From Paracoxiella cheracis (GTDB taxonomy: Bacteria > Pseudomonadota > Gammaproteobacteria > Coxiellales > Coxiellaceae), in contig NZ_CP186485.1 of the NCBI RefSeq assembly GCF_049348705.1, positions 558,001-622,000 of the forward strand: a stretch of DNA of 64,000 nucleotides. Reading direction: 5' to 3'. Of the stretch, positions 16,093-25,952 are shown piece after piece; position 1 is the stretch's first letter, and each line of letters opens with the position of its first letter. The notes beneath the pieces are model-generated. The model saw nothing but the letters and a program-made list of their open reading frames with translations, did not search any database and had not been told where the DNA came from. The translations under genes were made by a program, and so were the position numbers.

Positions 16093-18315
16093 TCATAGTT
16101 TCGAGCAGTGCGTCGGAGCGGCAGTACCTTCAGGAGAGGCCTTAAGAGCCGCCTGGGAGTTATTTGGGTGTTGAAAGAAATTTGCACACCCGTTCAAAGT
16201 ATCTCTCACAGCTTGACGACTTGAGATATACGGTTTTGAAGATCTACTAAAGAATGAACGTACTGCAGCGAGTCGTTCTTTTATCCAGTTGACGATATCT
16301 CGAGACCATGATTTTTTCTCATTCAAGAGATTCATTTTTTCATCCGCAAAGTCTATTAGATCTTTCTTATACGCTTTAACCTGCTCAATACCCTTTTCAA
16401 AAACTCCTATGTCTCGATATTTTTGATTTTTCATGTAGGGGCCATTGAGGTGATCGTTACTGTCTCGTTTCACGTTTTCATACTTCGTTTTAATTTCCTC
16501 TAAAAAATTACGCGCAACCTGATCTAGACATACACCAGATTCTTGGAGCTTGCTTTCTATTACCTTAATTTCTTCATCCAATTTTTGTGAATCTTCTTCA
16601 ATTTTTCGATTAATAATTCTTTTATATACATTCTGTAAGTAAAATAATAAATTATCATATTTTGATTTAAGGCTTTCTATTTGTTCGCGATGGCATATTT
16701 GTATCTGAGGAGATGAATTTGGTTTATTATCTCCTTCACTCCAATATACAATTTTTCCATACGTGTGTTTTACTGCCTTTATTAAATCTTCAAAATCTTC
16801 TATATTTGAAATTACATCGCATTCTTCAATGTGGCTATCTATCTCGCTAGAAACTCTATTTGAAAGGTTAACAACTGTAAGTTTTATCTTACTTTCTAAC
16901 GCTTTTAGCGATGATTGATACTTATCTTTTATCGATTGACTTGCAGCGTTAAAGAATTGAAAGCTTTCACACCATTCTTGCAACTGCGATGAACTACTGT
17001 GAATGAACCTAACTGCGTAATTGAAACTCTGATCTGTTAGATCATCAGGCACACAAGCATCAAATTTCTCAATTAAATTTTCACATTTTCCTATTTTTGC
17101 AATTAGAGCATTATTACCCATAGCCTTATTATATGCGTCTAAATAACGTCCTTTTTTTCTTTCTAAATTCTCTCTTTTCCTTTTTAAAGCTTCAATAGAA
17201 GCGTTTAATTCTTCAATAGCGCTTTGATGCTCATTAAGTTTATAAATTTCTCCGCCCCAAGCTTCACTCAAAATCTCAGCACCATAATACTTATTTAACC
17301 ATTCCATCCCTTCTGCATTGTTTCCATTTAAATCTTCTGAACTTTTTAAACGACGTAGAATAAGTGTATTTGCTGATTTATCATTCCAAGCATATTCCCG
17401 AAAGATAGAAATTAAGTCTTGATAGTAATAACCATTTGGATTTAACTTTATTAGATCTAGTATAGAAAGCCACGCAGGATAGCTCTTTCTTTCTTTATAG
17501 TCTTTATGTTTTTTTTCGTATTCATCAAGACCCAATTCAATCGATTTCCTAATATGATTGTTGATTATAAAGAGTCGAGACTCGATGACCACAGGACTAT
17601 GGTTATTGCCACCACCAATACTTTTTCCAAACTCCATAGTGTGTGGATGTGGATAAGAATAAATGCACACAACCTTGAAATCCATTTCTTGCTGCTGGAT
17701 TAAACGGTTTAACGTATCTTCAAGAGTCTCTCCTTTTCCTGGTCCACTTAAAATGTTTTCTATTTTAGGCACTTCAAATTTAAGCTTCTCAAATTTTTGT
17801 TGCAGACTCTTTAATTGAATGGGCGCATCTTGAAAAGCTTTATCTTTTTCCTTGAAAAAAACACCTAAATCCTCGTTTCTCTTAACAACAAATTTTGAAA
17901 ACCAGTCACGCACTCCAGAATCTGCATGTTTCTGTTTACCAGGATCCATCTCGGAGGTTTGAACCAATAGTCTTTTAGCTATATCACGGCGTAACTTTTT
18001 TAGCGAGTCATTTGAAGAGACATCAAAAACAATTTCCTGTAACAATCCTATTGTGCTATTGATATCTTCTAGGTCTTTTTTCCATCCATTACTTTTACGA
18101 TTCAATCGTTGAATAGCTTCTATCTTTTCAGGTTTAGGGAAAGAGTTCGGTAATTTCTTCAGTAATTTTAGGCCATCATCGGACTGTGCAAAAGATAAAA
18201 ACGGCAATAAACTCTTCTTTGCAACCTCTACATAGGCATGCTGTATAGAGGTATCCCGTGAAAAATCTTCTTCGAATCCACTATCGCCACTAAGTTTTCT
18301 CAACTTATATTTCAT
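16093..18315 (-). CDS. large coiled-coil protein of unknown function
   Basis: About 740 residues from ATG 18315 (MKYKLRKLSGDSGFEEDF), preceded by GGAG at 6 bases; an upstream TTG (18357) has no ribosome binding site. I recognise no family. Visible features: a mixed N-terminal third; a small non-helical centre with FKVVCIYSYPHPHTMEFGKSIGGG (about 235-260), which contains two His-rich turns; then long heptad-like helices (IEELNASIEALKRKRENLERKKGRYLDAYNKA and the Lys/Glu-rich part around 600-660). No signal peptide or membrane segment is seen. The last 25 or so residues (ASPEGTAAPTHCSKL end) are encoded by more GC-rich sequence than the rest and may be an acquired tail. Large coiled-coil orphan proteins in Legionellales are often secreted effectors, so that is a possibility, but there is no direct signal for it. 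It stands next to decayed mobile DNA. Confidence 0.7.
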   Translation of the reverse strand: MKYKLRKLSGDSGFEEDFSRDTSIQHAYVEVAKKSLLPFLSFAQSDDGLKLLKKLPNSFPKPEKIEAIQRLNRKSNGWKKDLEDINSTIGLLQEIVFDVSSNDSLKKLRRDIAKRLLVQTSEMDPGKQKHADSGVRDWFSKFVVKRNEDLGVFFKEKDKAFQDAPIQLKSLQQKFEKLKFEVPKIENILSGPGKGETLEDTLNRLIQQQEMDFKVVCIYSYPHPHTMEFGKSIGGGNNHSPVVIESRLFIINNHIRKSIELGLDEYEKKHKDYKERKSYPAWLSILDLIKLNPNGYYYQDLISIFREYAWNDKSANTLILRRLKSSEDLNGNNAEGMEWLNKYYGAEILSEAWGGEIYKLNEHQSAIEELNASIEALKRKRENLERKKGRYLDAYNKAMGNNALIAKIGKCENLIEKFDACVPDDLTDQSFNYAVRFIHSSSSQLQEWCESFQFFNAASQSIKDKYQSSLKALESKIKLTVVNLSNRVSSEIDSHIEECDVISNIEDFEDLIKAVKHTYGKIVYWSEGDNKPNSSPQIQICHREQIESLKSKYDNLLFYLQNVYKRIINRKIEEDSQKLDEEIKVIESKLQESGVCLDQVARNFLEEIKTKYENVKRDSNDHLNGPYMKNQKYRDIGVFEKGIEQVKAYKKDLIDFADEKMNLLNEKKSWSRDIVNWIKERLAAVRSFFSRSSKPYISSRQAVRDTLNGCANFFQHPNNSQAALKASPEGTAAPTHCSKL

Positions 18316-18357
18316 ACTAAGCTCCACATCGGTTAACTCTATTCCAAGCTTGCCCAA

Positions 18358-18628
18358 ACAGCCGCTTTGTTAACTGATATATTAGAAGCTAGACACTTAA
18401 AAAAACTTGAAAAATATAGCTATGATGAGGGGGGATTTACTCATTATACATACTAGGATTTTTGCAATTGGCAAATACGATATGATAAGACACCAGGTTT
18501 AAAATACAAACTGTGCTTATTTTTATATAATAATTATAAACTAGAGAGATACAGCACCTCTTTCAAAAGCCTGGTTTATTTTCTAGATAGGAAGTTCAGT
18601 GAAACTAACAAGCAGCCGAAAATCTACA
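18358..18628. other. spacer without recognisable gene
   Basis: AT-rich sequence between the coiled-coil gene and the IS1 remnant. No start codon with ribosome binding site leading to a plausible protein, and no tRNA or clear hairpin. It includes the upstream region of the coiled-coil gene. Confidence 0.5.
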
Positions 18629-18875
18629 GGTGGTGCCTCATTTTTGTTGATGGCATCTAAATAACCCTCCCAAACTCGTGCCTATTGATAAATAATCCGA
18701 TGACAATGTCGTGCAATTTATCCAGTTTAGAAAAGCAAATCGTCTTTCTCGCTAATCGCTTTATTCGTGTGCGCAACGTGAGATGCTTTCGTTCAATCGC
18801 TTGGGTATTTTGCTTTCCCACCAAATGTTTTGATTGAGGCAGGTGTCTTTCATAAGCACCCCAATCATCTGTATA
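18629..18875 (-). mobile_element. IS1-family remnant
   Basis: Starts at GGTGGTGCC, resembling the IS1 terminal repeat (GGTRATG), and carries the last part of insB. It is cut at 18875 by IS-A copy 2. The rest of the IS1 does not continue on the other side of IS-A. Confidence 0.7.
18657..18875 (-). pseudogene. IS1 transposase InsB, C-terminal fragment
   Basis: About 72 residues, Y-T-D-D-W-G-A-Y-E-R-H-L-P through IERKHLTLRTRIKRLARKTICFSK, match the IS1 InsB C-terminus, including the DDW and the LRTRIKRLARKTICFS block that carries the late catalytic region. The N-terminal half is gone. Through IS-A copy 2 the frame is open further upstream to a TTG at 18923, so a fused product is conceivable. 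Confidence 0.85.
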
Positions 18876-20596
18876 TTGGACTTTGGATAAATAAAATCCC
18901 TTGCCAGTTAGGACAATAATCAAAAAATGTGAGTTTCTAAATCTTAAGCTGTTTTTTGCAGCAATTCGTAGAATTGCTCAGGTGTAAAATTTATTTTATC
19001 CAACCATGATTTTACTATCCCAATCAAATCCTCTATTTTTTCAGGGTCTGAGTTTTGCGTCTTTTCTTCAGTCCTCTGAATCGTTTTAATTTTTGAGTTG
19101 CTATTTTTGAAAATAGCAGGATGTCGCGTGCGTTTCCCCTGCGTATCACCTTTGGTTCTGCCTTGCGGATTACCGCGTGGTTTGCAGAGATTAGCAGGCG
19201 TGCCAACGGTATCAAGCACCGTAGAAAAACCCCGTTGCGTTTGTGAAGGGGTCGCAGTTATTGATGGTTTTTCGTTATCCACTTGGAAGCTCGGCAAATA
19301 CCGCTCCCATTTTTTCGGTAAAATCGGGGCAAGATTCCTCGCTAGATAAAGTTGCGTATACGCTAATGCTGTCATCCGCCACCAATCTTCTTCGTGCTTA
19401 ACATCCGGTGTTTGGTATCGGTCAAATAACAGTTTGTCTTTACCAAAACGAAAGTAGTGTTCAATGTCATAGCGTCTATCGTAATAGTGATAGGCTTCTA
19501 ATGCTGTGATTTCATTACGTCGTTCACCAGCGAGTCCTAACCAGAGTGGATTTTTATATAAAGATTTACCGTTAGCATCAACCGCAACCAATTGCACAAC
19601 AGTAACAGGATGCTCATATCCTTTAAATTGCTTTGAACCACGCAGTAATTGGTCACGCCATATTTTAATCTCCAATTGGTAAGTTTTGCCACTGCGGGTT
19701 GTAATGGGTTGCTGCACAATCTCATCGGATTCACGGTGAGTCGTGCTGTCGTTTAGTTTCATCGCATCACCATAGCGTTTTATACTTCCTGAGGTATTAT
19801 CTTCTATTGATGCGGGCGCGAAAACATTACGGGTACTGTTAAAACGGAAAAGATGTACCCAATTGGGATTTTCGCTAACCAGTTTACGGCAAGCTTCTGT
19901 ACCATATTTTGAATCAGCCACGCTAACCACCAATTTATGAGTAAGCGCTAAGTCTGCAATACAACGGTTAATTTGCTGCATCCCAACTACATTGCCTTTT
20001 TCATCGCTTTTAACGCGCCTCGTATCCAGTGGAACTAACCAATGCTTTTCTTGAGCTGCACCATCATTGGGCAATAGTGATACCGTTGAATATTCATGTC
20101 CAATGGTAATCGGTTTGTTACCCGGTGCTGGATTAGGGCTGTAAACCACATGGCGATCTTCAACACAGTGTGCACTTTGACGCGACTGTGGTGTCGTATC
20201 CGCAATAATGATCACACGGTCATCGCTATGACTCACATGTTCATATTGTATTTTCATCATGCTATCCCAACAATTTGCTACCGACAAACCATCGCTAATC
20301 GCATCGGTAATACTACTGTATTCACGTTCAAAGTATGGCGATTCACATAATTCTATGGGTGTTTTGCAGCGATGGCCATGGCTTGAAAGGGCATCGAGTA
20401 AATTCATATTGGCATCGCGTCGCGCGGGGAAGATGTTGTAGAGGAATGTACGGAATTGTTTTAGTTTTTCTGTCGCTAACATCGTTTGTTCCTTATTTTA
20501 TTTTTTCGAACAAACGTTGTTTACAACGTAAAATTTTTTTTCGGTTTCTATGTCAAGCAATTTTTAATTATTTTTATAAATTTATCCAAAGTCCAA
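18876..20596 (-). mobile_element. IS-A copy 2
   Basis: 1,721 bp bounded by the same 17-bp inverted repeats. Flanks are TATA on the left and TATG on the right, so only TA or an imperfect 4-bp duplication remains. The left flank is IS1, the right flank an unrelated gene tail: two different targets are joined here, as expected after recombination between IS-A copies or an IS-mediated deletion. Confidence 0.92.
18944..20482 (-). CDS. IS-A transposase, copy 2
   Basis: 512 residues, intact, with the same catalytic signatures as copy 1 (IIADTTPQ, VADSKYGT, YDRRYDIEHYFRF). Seen differences from copy 1: Leu for Phe in RDQLLRG and Ala as last residue. Preceded by the same RBS-sequestering hairpin. Likely functional. 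Confidence 0.9.
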   Translation of the reverse strand: MLATEKLKQFRTFLYNIFPARRDANMNLLDALSSHGHRCKTPIELCESPYFEREYSSITDAISDGLSVANCWDSMMKIQYEHVSHSDDRVIIIADTTPQSRQSAHCVEDRHVVYSPNPAPGNKPITIGHEYSTVSLLPNDGAAQEKHWLVPLDTRRVKSDEKGNVVGMQQINRCIADLALTHKLVVSVADSKYGTEACRKLVSENPNWVHLFRFNSTRNVFAPASIEDNTSGSIKRYGDAMKLNDSTTHRESDEIVQQPITTRSGKTYQLEIKIWRDQLLRGSKQFKGYEHPVTVVQLVAVDANGKSLYKNPLWLGLAGERRNEITALEAYHYYDRRYDIEHYFRFGKDKLLFDRYQTPDVKHEEDWWRMTALAYTQLYLARNLAPILPKKWERYLPSFQVDNEKPSITATPSQTQRGFSTVLDTVGTPANLCKPRGNPQGRTKGDTQGKRTRHPAIFKNSNSKIKTIQRTEEKTQNSDPEKIEDLIGIVKSWLDKINFTPEQFYELLQKTA

Positions 20597-20914
20597 TATG
20601 AGGAGTACGAGAAGCGAGGTCATTGGCGTGTGCGCAAAAATGTGGAGACTGCCTTTAAAATTCAAAAAATTATAAAGGGAGCACAGCAAGCTGAAACTAT
20701 TGGTGCCTTAGATGCTATCATTGTTGAAATTTATGACCTTCAAAATGCCACTTGCAACAATGATAGTTCTTTCTCGATTTTTAGGAATATTGCCCTCGGG
20801 TCTGGTGGCAGCCGTTTAGGTCGAGTCTTACGAGACGTAATGCCTAAGCTTCCCGAGTTTATCAATCAAAAAGAAAAAAATTCGTATAGAGTCTCTTATA
20901 GCCCATATGTGTAA
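20597..20914 (+). pseudogene. C-terminal fragment of an unknown gene
   Basis: From the right end of IS-A copy 2 an open frame of about 105 codons reads E-E-Y-E-K-R-G-H-W-R-V-R-K and ends LPEFINQKEKNSYRVSYSPYV. The composition (helical, charged, GALDAIIVEIYDLQ) is protein-like and the frame is continuous with no start codon or ribosome binding site of its own, so this is the tail of a gene whose front was removed by the IS-A rearrangement. I do not recognise the family. Confidence 0.6.
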
Positions 20915-20978
20915 GCCAGGAGGCTAGCCATTCAAGAATAGAGGTATTACCCATACTTAAAATAACCCCCAAACCTGG

Positions 20979-20984
20979 TATAAT
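20979..20984 (+). promoter_or_regulatory. ppa promoter, extended -10 box
   Basis: TGGTATAATG contains TATAAT with an upstream TG, 40 bases before the ppa start. The matching -35 region is weak (CTTAAA at 20956-20961), as is usual with extended -10 promoters. Confidence 0.6.
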
Positions 20985-21024
20985 GTCGCCGATTTGTTCA
21001 ACTAGCTGAAAGGGGTAAGGGCGT

Positions 21025-21561
21025 ATGGCCATAAACATTCCAGCGGGAGCTCATATTCCCGACGATTTCAATGTTATCATCGAGATTCCAGCCGAAGGTG
21101 GTTCAATCAAATATGAGCTTGATAAAGAAACTGGATTGCTGCAAGTCGATCGCTTCATGCCCACTGCCATGCATTATCCTTGCAACTACGGTTTTGTGCC
21201 GAGCACCTTGGCGGAAGATGGCGACCCCGTCGATGTGTTAGTCATTACGCCTTATGCCCTCAACGCTGGCTGCATGCTGCGTGTTCGTGCCTTGGGTTTG
21301 TTGAAAATGACGGATGAGGCGGGTAGCGACAGTAAAGTGTTAGCTGTGCCGATTGCAAAATCATGCCCCCAAATGGCAGAAATTAAATCCATGCAAGATT
21401 TGCCGCCCATCTTATTAAAAAGCATCGCACATTTCTTTGAGCACTATAAAGAGCTCGAACCGAACAAATGGGTGAAGGTCGATGGTTGGGAAAATCACGA
21501 CTCCGCAGAAAGAGAAATAAAGGCGAGCATCGAGCGTTATCAACAGCAAACTGTTGGTTAG
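21025..21561 (+). CDS. ppa: inorganic pyrophosphatase
   Basis: 178 residues, family I soluble pyrophosphatase. It hydrolyses PPi to phosphate and so pulls biosynthetic reactions forward. Visible: EIPAEGGSIKYELDKETG with the catalytic Lys, FMPTAMHYPCNYGFVPSTLAEDGDPVDVLV with the metal-binding D-G-D-P-V-D signature, and the C-terminal KDLEPNKWVKV-like part (KELEPNKWVKVDGWE). Good ribosome binding site (AAGGGGTAAGGG). The next gene, an MFS transporter, starts 10 bases after the stop. Confidence 0.97.
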   Translation: MAINIPAGAHIPDDFNVIIEIPAEGGSIKYELDKETGLLQVDRFMPTAMHYPCNYGFVPSTLAEDGDPVDVLVITPYALNAGCMLRVRALGLLKMTDEAGSDSKVLAVPIAKSCPQMAEIKSMQDLPPILLKSIAHFFEHYKELEPNKWVKVDGWENHDSAEREIKASIERYQQQTVG

Positions 21562-21571
21562 GACGTCCTCC

Positions 21572-22861
21572 ATGTCGGTGCAAAAGAAAACCTCAAATTT
21601 ACGACACCGCGCTACGGCGTGGATTGTTTGGTTTCTTGCGGCGCTCCCAGTTCCCTATCAATTTATTTTACAGGCATCCACAAGCGTGATGATCCCGCTA
21701 CTGATGCGCGATTTTAAAATCGATGAAGAAGCAATCGGTTTTCTAACGTCTATCTTTTTTTATCCGTATTTAATTTTTCAAGTGCCCGGTGGCATGCTGG
21801 TAGATCGTTATGGGGCGCGACAAGTATTATTGTGGGGAATGATACTCTTTGCTGTCGGGTGCCTCTGGTTTGCGCACGCTACTTTTTTTGGGTTGGCAGG
21901 TGTGGGCCGAGCGGTAATGGGTTTGGCGAGCGCACCTTTTGTTGCTGCTGCACTCTACATTGCTGCAAACTGGTTTTCGACGGTGCGATTTGCATTTGTA
22001 GTTGGGCTAACCGAAATGTTGGCAATGATAGGTGCTGCGGCGGGTGAGCCGAGTTTAGCGGCCATTGTTACACGTGTTGGTTGGCGTGACACGATGGTTA
22101 TTTGCGCGGCTCTCGGTGTGATATTGGCACTAATTGTCGTGATCTTCGTGCGCAATACGCCCTCTAAACAACAAAGTGAATTGTTAAAATTAGATAGCTC
22201 TCCTGCCTCATTGACAGAGGGTGTGGTACGCGGTTTTATTAAAAGCATAAAACAACCGCAGTTGTGGTTAATCGGTCTATTTGGTGGATTAACGTTCGCG
22301 ATGTTACCCGCTTTTGCAGGACTATGGGTGATACCCACGTTACAGCGGGTTTTTCATGTCACGCTCGAAACTGCTGCACTGGCCGGTTCAGTCATGTTTA
22401 TAGGGGCCGTTATTGGGACGCCATTTTGGGGTTGGCTGTCTGGCTTATTTTATCGACGACGGTTGATCATGATGATTGCTACGGTGCTCAATATAATTGT
22501 CACCGCCATTTTTGTTTACGTGCCTCATTTGTCGCTAGGGTTTGTATTTGTTCTTTTGGGGATTATGGGGTTTTTAACCGGAGTTTACGTGTTGATATTT
22601 GCGATGACGCGCGAAATTACCGATCGAAGTATTCGCGGTTCGGCGATGGGATTCACGAACATGATGTGCATCGCTATTGGAGCTCCCGTGCTTCAGCCAT
22701 TAATTGGTTATTTATTGAGAAGCGATGCTCCTAGTCATATAGACATGATGAAACTACCCATTGCAGCGTATCGATATGCCTTGACAAGTTTGGTAGTTTG
22801 TTTAGTGTTGGCGCTAGTCATATTATTATTAATTCGAGAGACCCGTTATGAAAAATCGTGA
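21572..22861 (+). CDS. MFS transporter coupled to putA
   Basis: About 429 residues from ATG 21572 (MSVQKKTSNLRHRATAWIVW), preceded by AGGACG; a TTG at 21554 overlaps ppa and is less likely. Twelve hydrophobic segments; the motif A loop after helix 2 is VPGGMLVDRYGARQVLL. The general layout (two six-helix halves separated by a short loop after EGVVRGFIKSIKQPQLW) is that of the anion:cation symporter-like or Legionellales nutrient MFS groups. Its 3' end overlaps the putA start by 14 bases, so the pair is cotranslated; proline or a related amino acid is a reasonable substrate guess, from context only. Confidence 0.8.
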   Translation: MSVQKKTSNLRHRATAWIVWFLAALPVPYQFILQASTSVMIPLLMRDFKIDEEAIGFLTSIFFYPYLIFQVPGGMLVDRYGARQVLLWGMILFAVGCLWFAHATFFGLAGVGRAVMGLASAPFVAAALYIAANWFSTVRFAFVVGLTEMLAMIGAAAGEPSLAAIVTRVGWRDTMVICAALGVILALIVVIFVRNTPSKQQSELLKLDSSPASLTEGVVRGFIKSIKQPQLWLIGLFGGLTFAMLPAFAGLWVIPTLQRVFHVTLETAALAGSVMFIGAVIGTPFWGWLSGLFYRRRLIMMIATVLNIIVTAIFVYVPHLSLGFVFVLLGIMGFLTGVYVLIFAMTREITDRSIRGSAMGFTNMMCIAIGAPVLQPLIGYLLRSDAPSHIDMMKLPIAAYRYALTSLVVCLVLALVILLLIRETRYEKS

Positions 22862-25800
22862 TGCCTTAAATAAAGCCTATCGTATGGATGAAGCGACGTG
22901 TGTTGACGCGTTATTGACGACGCTTGATTTTACATCAGCAATAGAAAAAGAAATTCATGAACGTGCGCGCCAGCTAGTTATTGAGGTTCGTGAGCAAGAA
23001 AAAGAGCGCAGCGGTGTTGATGCGCTGATGGCACATTATGATTTGTCTACCGAAGAAGGCATTTTATTAATGTGTTTGGCAGAAGCGTTATTGCGCATTC
23101 CCGATGTGGAAACGAAAAAATTATTAATTCGCGACAAACTAACGAGTGCAAGTTGGGGAAAACATATCGGTGCGAGCGAATCCTCGTTTGTAAACATGGC
23201 GACATGGGGATTAGCCTTATCTGGTAAATTATTACGTAAAGATGGCAAAGCTAATTTTGCCTCTATTTGGCGTGGATTAATTCGTCGCAGTGGTGAGCCA
23301 GTCATTCGCAAAGCAGTGCATGAAGCGATGAAAGTGTTGAGTGAAACATTTGTTTTGGGCCGTACAATTTCAGAGGCGATAAAAAATTCACAATCCTCGC
23401 TGGAAGAAGGTTATCGTTATTCTTACGACATGTTGGGTGAAGTTGCACGCACGCAAGCCGATGCTGATTTTTATTATAAAGCCTACTACGACGCCATTGC
23501 TGAATTAGGAAAAACGAGTAAAAAACATGATGTTTTTGATTCACCTGGCATTTCTGTGAAGCTGTCGGCACTGCACCCACGTTATGAATACCGTGAACGT
23601 AAATGGGTCGTGCCTATTTTAATTGCGCGAGTAAAAGAACTTGCATTGCATGCAAAAGCGAATAATCTCAACATGACTATCGATGCTGAAGAAGCAGAAT
23701 TATTAGATATGTCGTTAGATATTTTTGAAGGTGTTTATAAAGACCCTGCCTTTGATGGTTGGGATGGACTAGGCCTAGCTGTTCAAGCCTATCAAAAACG
23801 CGCATTCCCTTTAATTGAATGGTTAACCAATCTCGCGCGCGCTCAAAAGCGACGTATTCATGTTCGCTTAGTGAAAGGAGCTTATTGGGATACTGAAGTT
23901 AAGCGCACGCAAATGGAAGGACTCAATAACTATCCTGTGTTTACTCGCAAAGTGAATACGGATGCGTCTTATCTAGCATGTGCTAAAAAATTATTGTCGG
24001 CGCAAGATGTAATTTATCCGCAATTTGCAACGCATAATGCGTATTCTGTTGCGGCCATTTTAACGATCATGGGCGAAAAAGCGCATGACACTCACTTTGA
24101 ATTTCAAAATTTGCAAGGCATGGGCAAAGCGTTGCACGATCATATTGTTGGTAAAAATAAAATGAACTTCCCGTGTCGCATTTATGCACCGGTTGGTAGT
24201 CATGAAGATTTATTGCCGTATTTAGTCCGACGCTTATTAGAAAATGGCGCTAACAGTTCCTTTGTCAATCGCATTTCTGACAAAAAAACATCGCTTGATG
24301 CTTTAATTGAATCACCAGTTGCAAAAATTAAGTCTTTGTCTGTAATTCCAAACCCAAAAATTCCGTTGCCAAAGGATATCTTTGGCCAGGATCGTGTAAA
24401 CTCTGCCGGTCTTGATTTAAGTAATACGGATGTTTTTGCTGAATTAATCGCAGAAATCGAAAAAGCTGCGGAGAAAAAATGGGAAGCAGCGCCCTTCACG
24501 CGCACAGTTAAGAAGGGTAAACCCGTATTTGATCCCATGGATTTACGTCGTCAGATTGGAGTCGTTGAACAAGCGACCTCAGACGATGTGAAAGCTGCAG
24601 TTAAAAATGCGGAGGATGCTTGCCCTCAATGGGATGCACGCGACGTGAGTGAGCGTGCCGAAATTTTACGAAAAACCGCAGATCTTTTAGAAAAGCATCG
24701 TGCAGAATTAATGTATTTAGCTGTGCGTGAAGGGGGGCGGACATTACCGAATGTATTATCCGAAGTTCGCGAGGCTACCGATTTTTGTCGATATTATGCC
24801 TTTAATGCTGAGAATCATTTGGCGGATGTAGTGTTGCCCGGTTATACTGGCGAAACAAATATTTTGCGAACGCACGGACGTGGTATTTTCTTATGTGTGA
24901 GCCCGTGGAATTTTCCTATTGCTATTTTTACGGGGCAAGTGGCAGCAGCATTAGTCACTGGAAACGCAGTCATTGCAAAGCCTGCACGACAAACACCATT
25001 AACCGCTGCATTAATTGTGAAGTTATTTCATGAAGCCGGCGTGCCAAAAGAGATATTGCAATTTATGCCAGGTCGCGGTGATGTGGTAGGTGCTGAATTG
25101 GTGTCTAATCCATTAGTGAGTGGCGTATTATTGACGGGTTCAAATGCAACCGCTCGATCTATTCAGCAGTCACTTGCGCATCGTGAAGGTCCTATCGCAC
25201 CCTTAGTCGCAGAGACAGGTGGTGTGAATGCTATGATTGTAGATTCAACGGCATTACCCGAACAATTAGTTCGCGATGTTATTATTTCAGCTTTCGATAG
25301 CGCAGGGCAGCGTTGTTCAGCTTTGCGTGTGTTGTTTATTCAAGACGACATCGCTGATGACGTCATTAAAATGTTAGCGGGCGCGATGGCGGAAATCCGC
25401 ATCGGTGATCCTATGGAATTGTCAAACGATGTGGGTCCAGTTATTGATAACGACGCTAAAAAAATGTTGGAAGCGCACGCTGCTGAATTGCAAGAAAAAG
25501 CCAAGTTGATTTATAAAGTTGAACTACCACCGGAAACAAATCATGGTATTTTTGTAGCGCCGCAGGCTTATGAATTACCGGATTTAACATTATGTCAAAA
25601 AGAATTTTTTGGGCCAATTTTGCATGTCATTCGCTATCAACGAAAAGATTTAGATAAAGTTATCGATGATATTAATAATTTAGGATACGGATTGACGTTT
25701 GGCATTCAAAGTCGTATTGATGAGCAGATTGAACATATTCAGCGTCGCATCAAAGCCGGAAATATTTACGTAAATCGCAACATGATTGGCGCAGTGGTTG

Positions 25801-25952
25801 GTGTGCAACCATTTGGCGGCAGTCGTTTGTCTGGAACTGGCCCTAAAGCGGGTGGCCCCCATTATTTATCGCGTTTATGTGACGAAAGCACATTAACAAT
25901 CGATACAACCGCTGCGGGTGGGAATGCGAGTTTAATGGCGATGGAAGATTAA
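22848..25952 (+). CDS. putA: bifunctional proline dehydrogenase / glutamate-semialdehyde dehydrogenase
   Basis: 1,034 residues. Oxidises proline to glutamate in two steps with a channelled intermediate. The FAD-dependent PRODH barrel is in about 60-460 (VKLSALHPRYEY, RLVKGAYWDTEVK, FATHNAYSV), the NAD-dependent aldehyde dehydrogenase in about 520-1,000 (SPWNFPIAIFTGQ, VAETGGVNAMIVD with the catalytic Glu, DSAGQRCSALRVLF with the catalytic Cys, FGGSRLSGTGPKAGGP). It lacks the N-terminal ribbon-helix-helix DNA-binding domain and C-terminal domain of the 1,320-residue E. coli protein, so it is an enzyme only and not its own repressor. Translated with the MFS gene upstream. Confidence 0.96.
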   Translation: MKNRDALNKAYRMDEATCVDALLTTLDFTSAIEKEIHERARQLVIEVREQEKERSGVDALMAHYDLSTEEGILLMCLAEALLRIPDVETKKLLIRDKLTSASWGKHIGASESSFVNMATWGLALSGKLLRKDGKANFASIWRGLIRRSGEPVIRKAVHEAMKVLSETFVLGRTISEAIKNSQSSLEEGYRYSYDMLGEVARTQADADFYYKAYYDAIAELGKTSKKHDVFDSPGISVKLSALHPRYEYRERKWVVPILIARVKELALHAKANNLNMTIDAEEAELLDMSLDIFEGVYKDPAFDGWDGLGLAVQAYQKRAFPLIEWLTNLARAQKRRIHVRLVKGAYWDTEVKRTQMEGLNNYPVFTRKVNTDASYLACAKKLLSAQDVIYPQFATHNAYSVAAILTIMGEKAHDTHFEFQNLQGMGKALHDHIVGKNKMNFPCRIYAPVGSHEDLLPYLVRRLLENGANSSFVNRISDKKTSLDALIESPVAKIKSLSVIPNPKIPLPKDIFGQDRVNSAGLDLSNTDVFAELIAEIEKAAEKKWEAAPFTRTVKKGKPVFDPMDLRRQIGVVEQATSDDVKAAVKNAEDACPQWDARDVSERAEILRKTADLLEKHRAELMYLAVREGGRTLPNVLSEVREATDFCRYYAFNAENHLADVVLPGYTGETNILRTHGRGIFLCVSPWNFPIAIFTGQVAAALVTGNAVIAKPARQTPLTAALIVKLFHEAGVPKEILQFMPGRGDVVGAELVSNPLVSGVLLTGSNATARSIQQSLAHREGPIAPLVAETGGVNAMIVDSTALPEQLVRDVIISAFDSAGQRCSALRVLFIQDDIADDVIKMLAGAMAEIRIGDPMELSNDVGPVIDNDAKKMLEAHAAELQEKAKLIYKVELPPETNHGIFVAPQAYELPDLTLCQKEFFGPILHVIRYQRKDLDKVIDDINNLGYGLTFGIQSRIDEQIEHIQRRIKAGNIYVNRNMIGAVVGVQPFGGSRLSGTGPKAGGPHYLSRLCDESTLTIDTTAAGGNASLMAMED

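Noticed and set aside
21955..22734. Frames inside the MFS gene (127 and 156 codons)
   Set aside because: Out-of-frame readings of membrane-helix codons, rich in Cys/Trp/His; no start signals.
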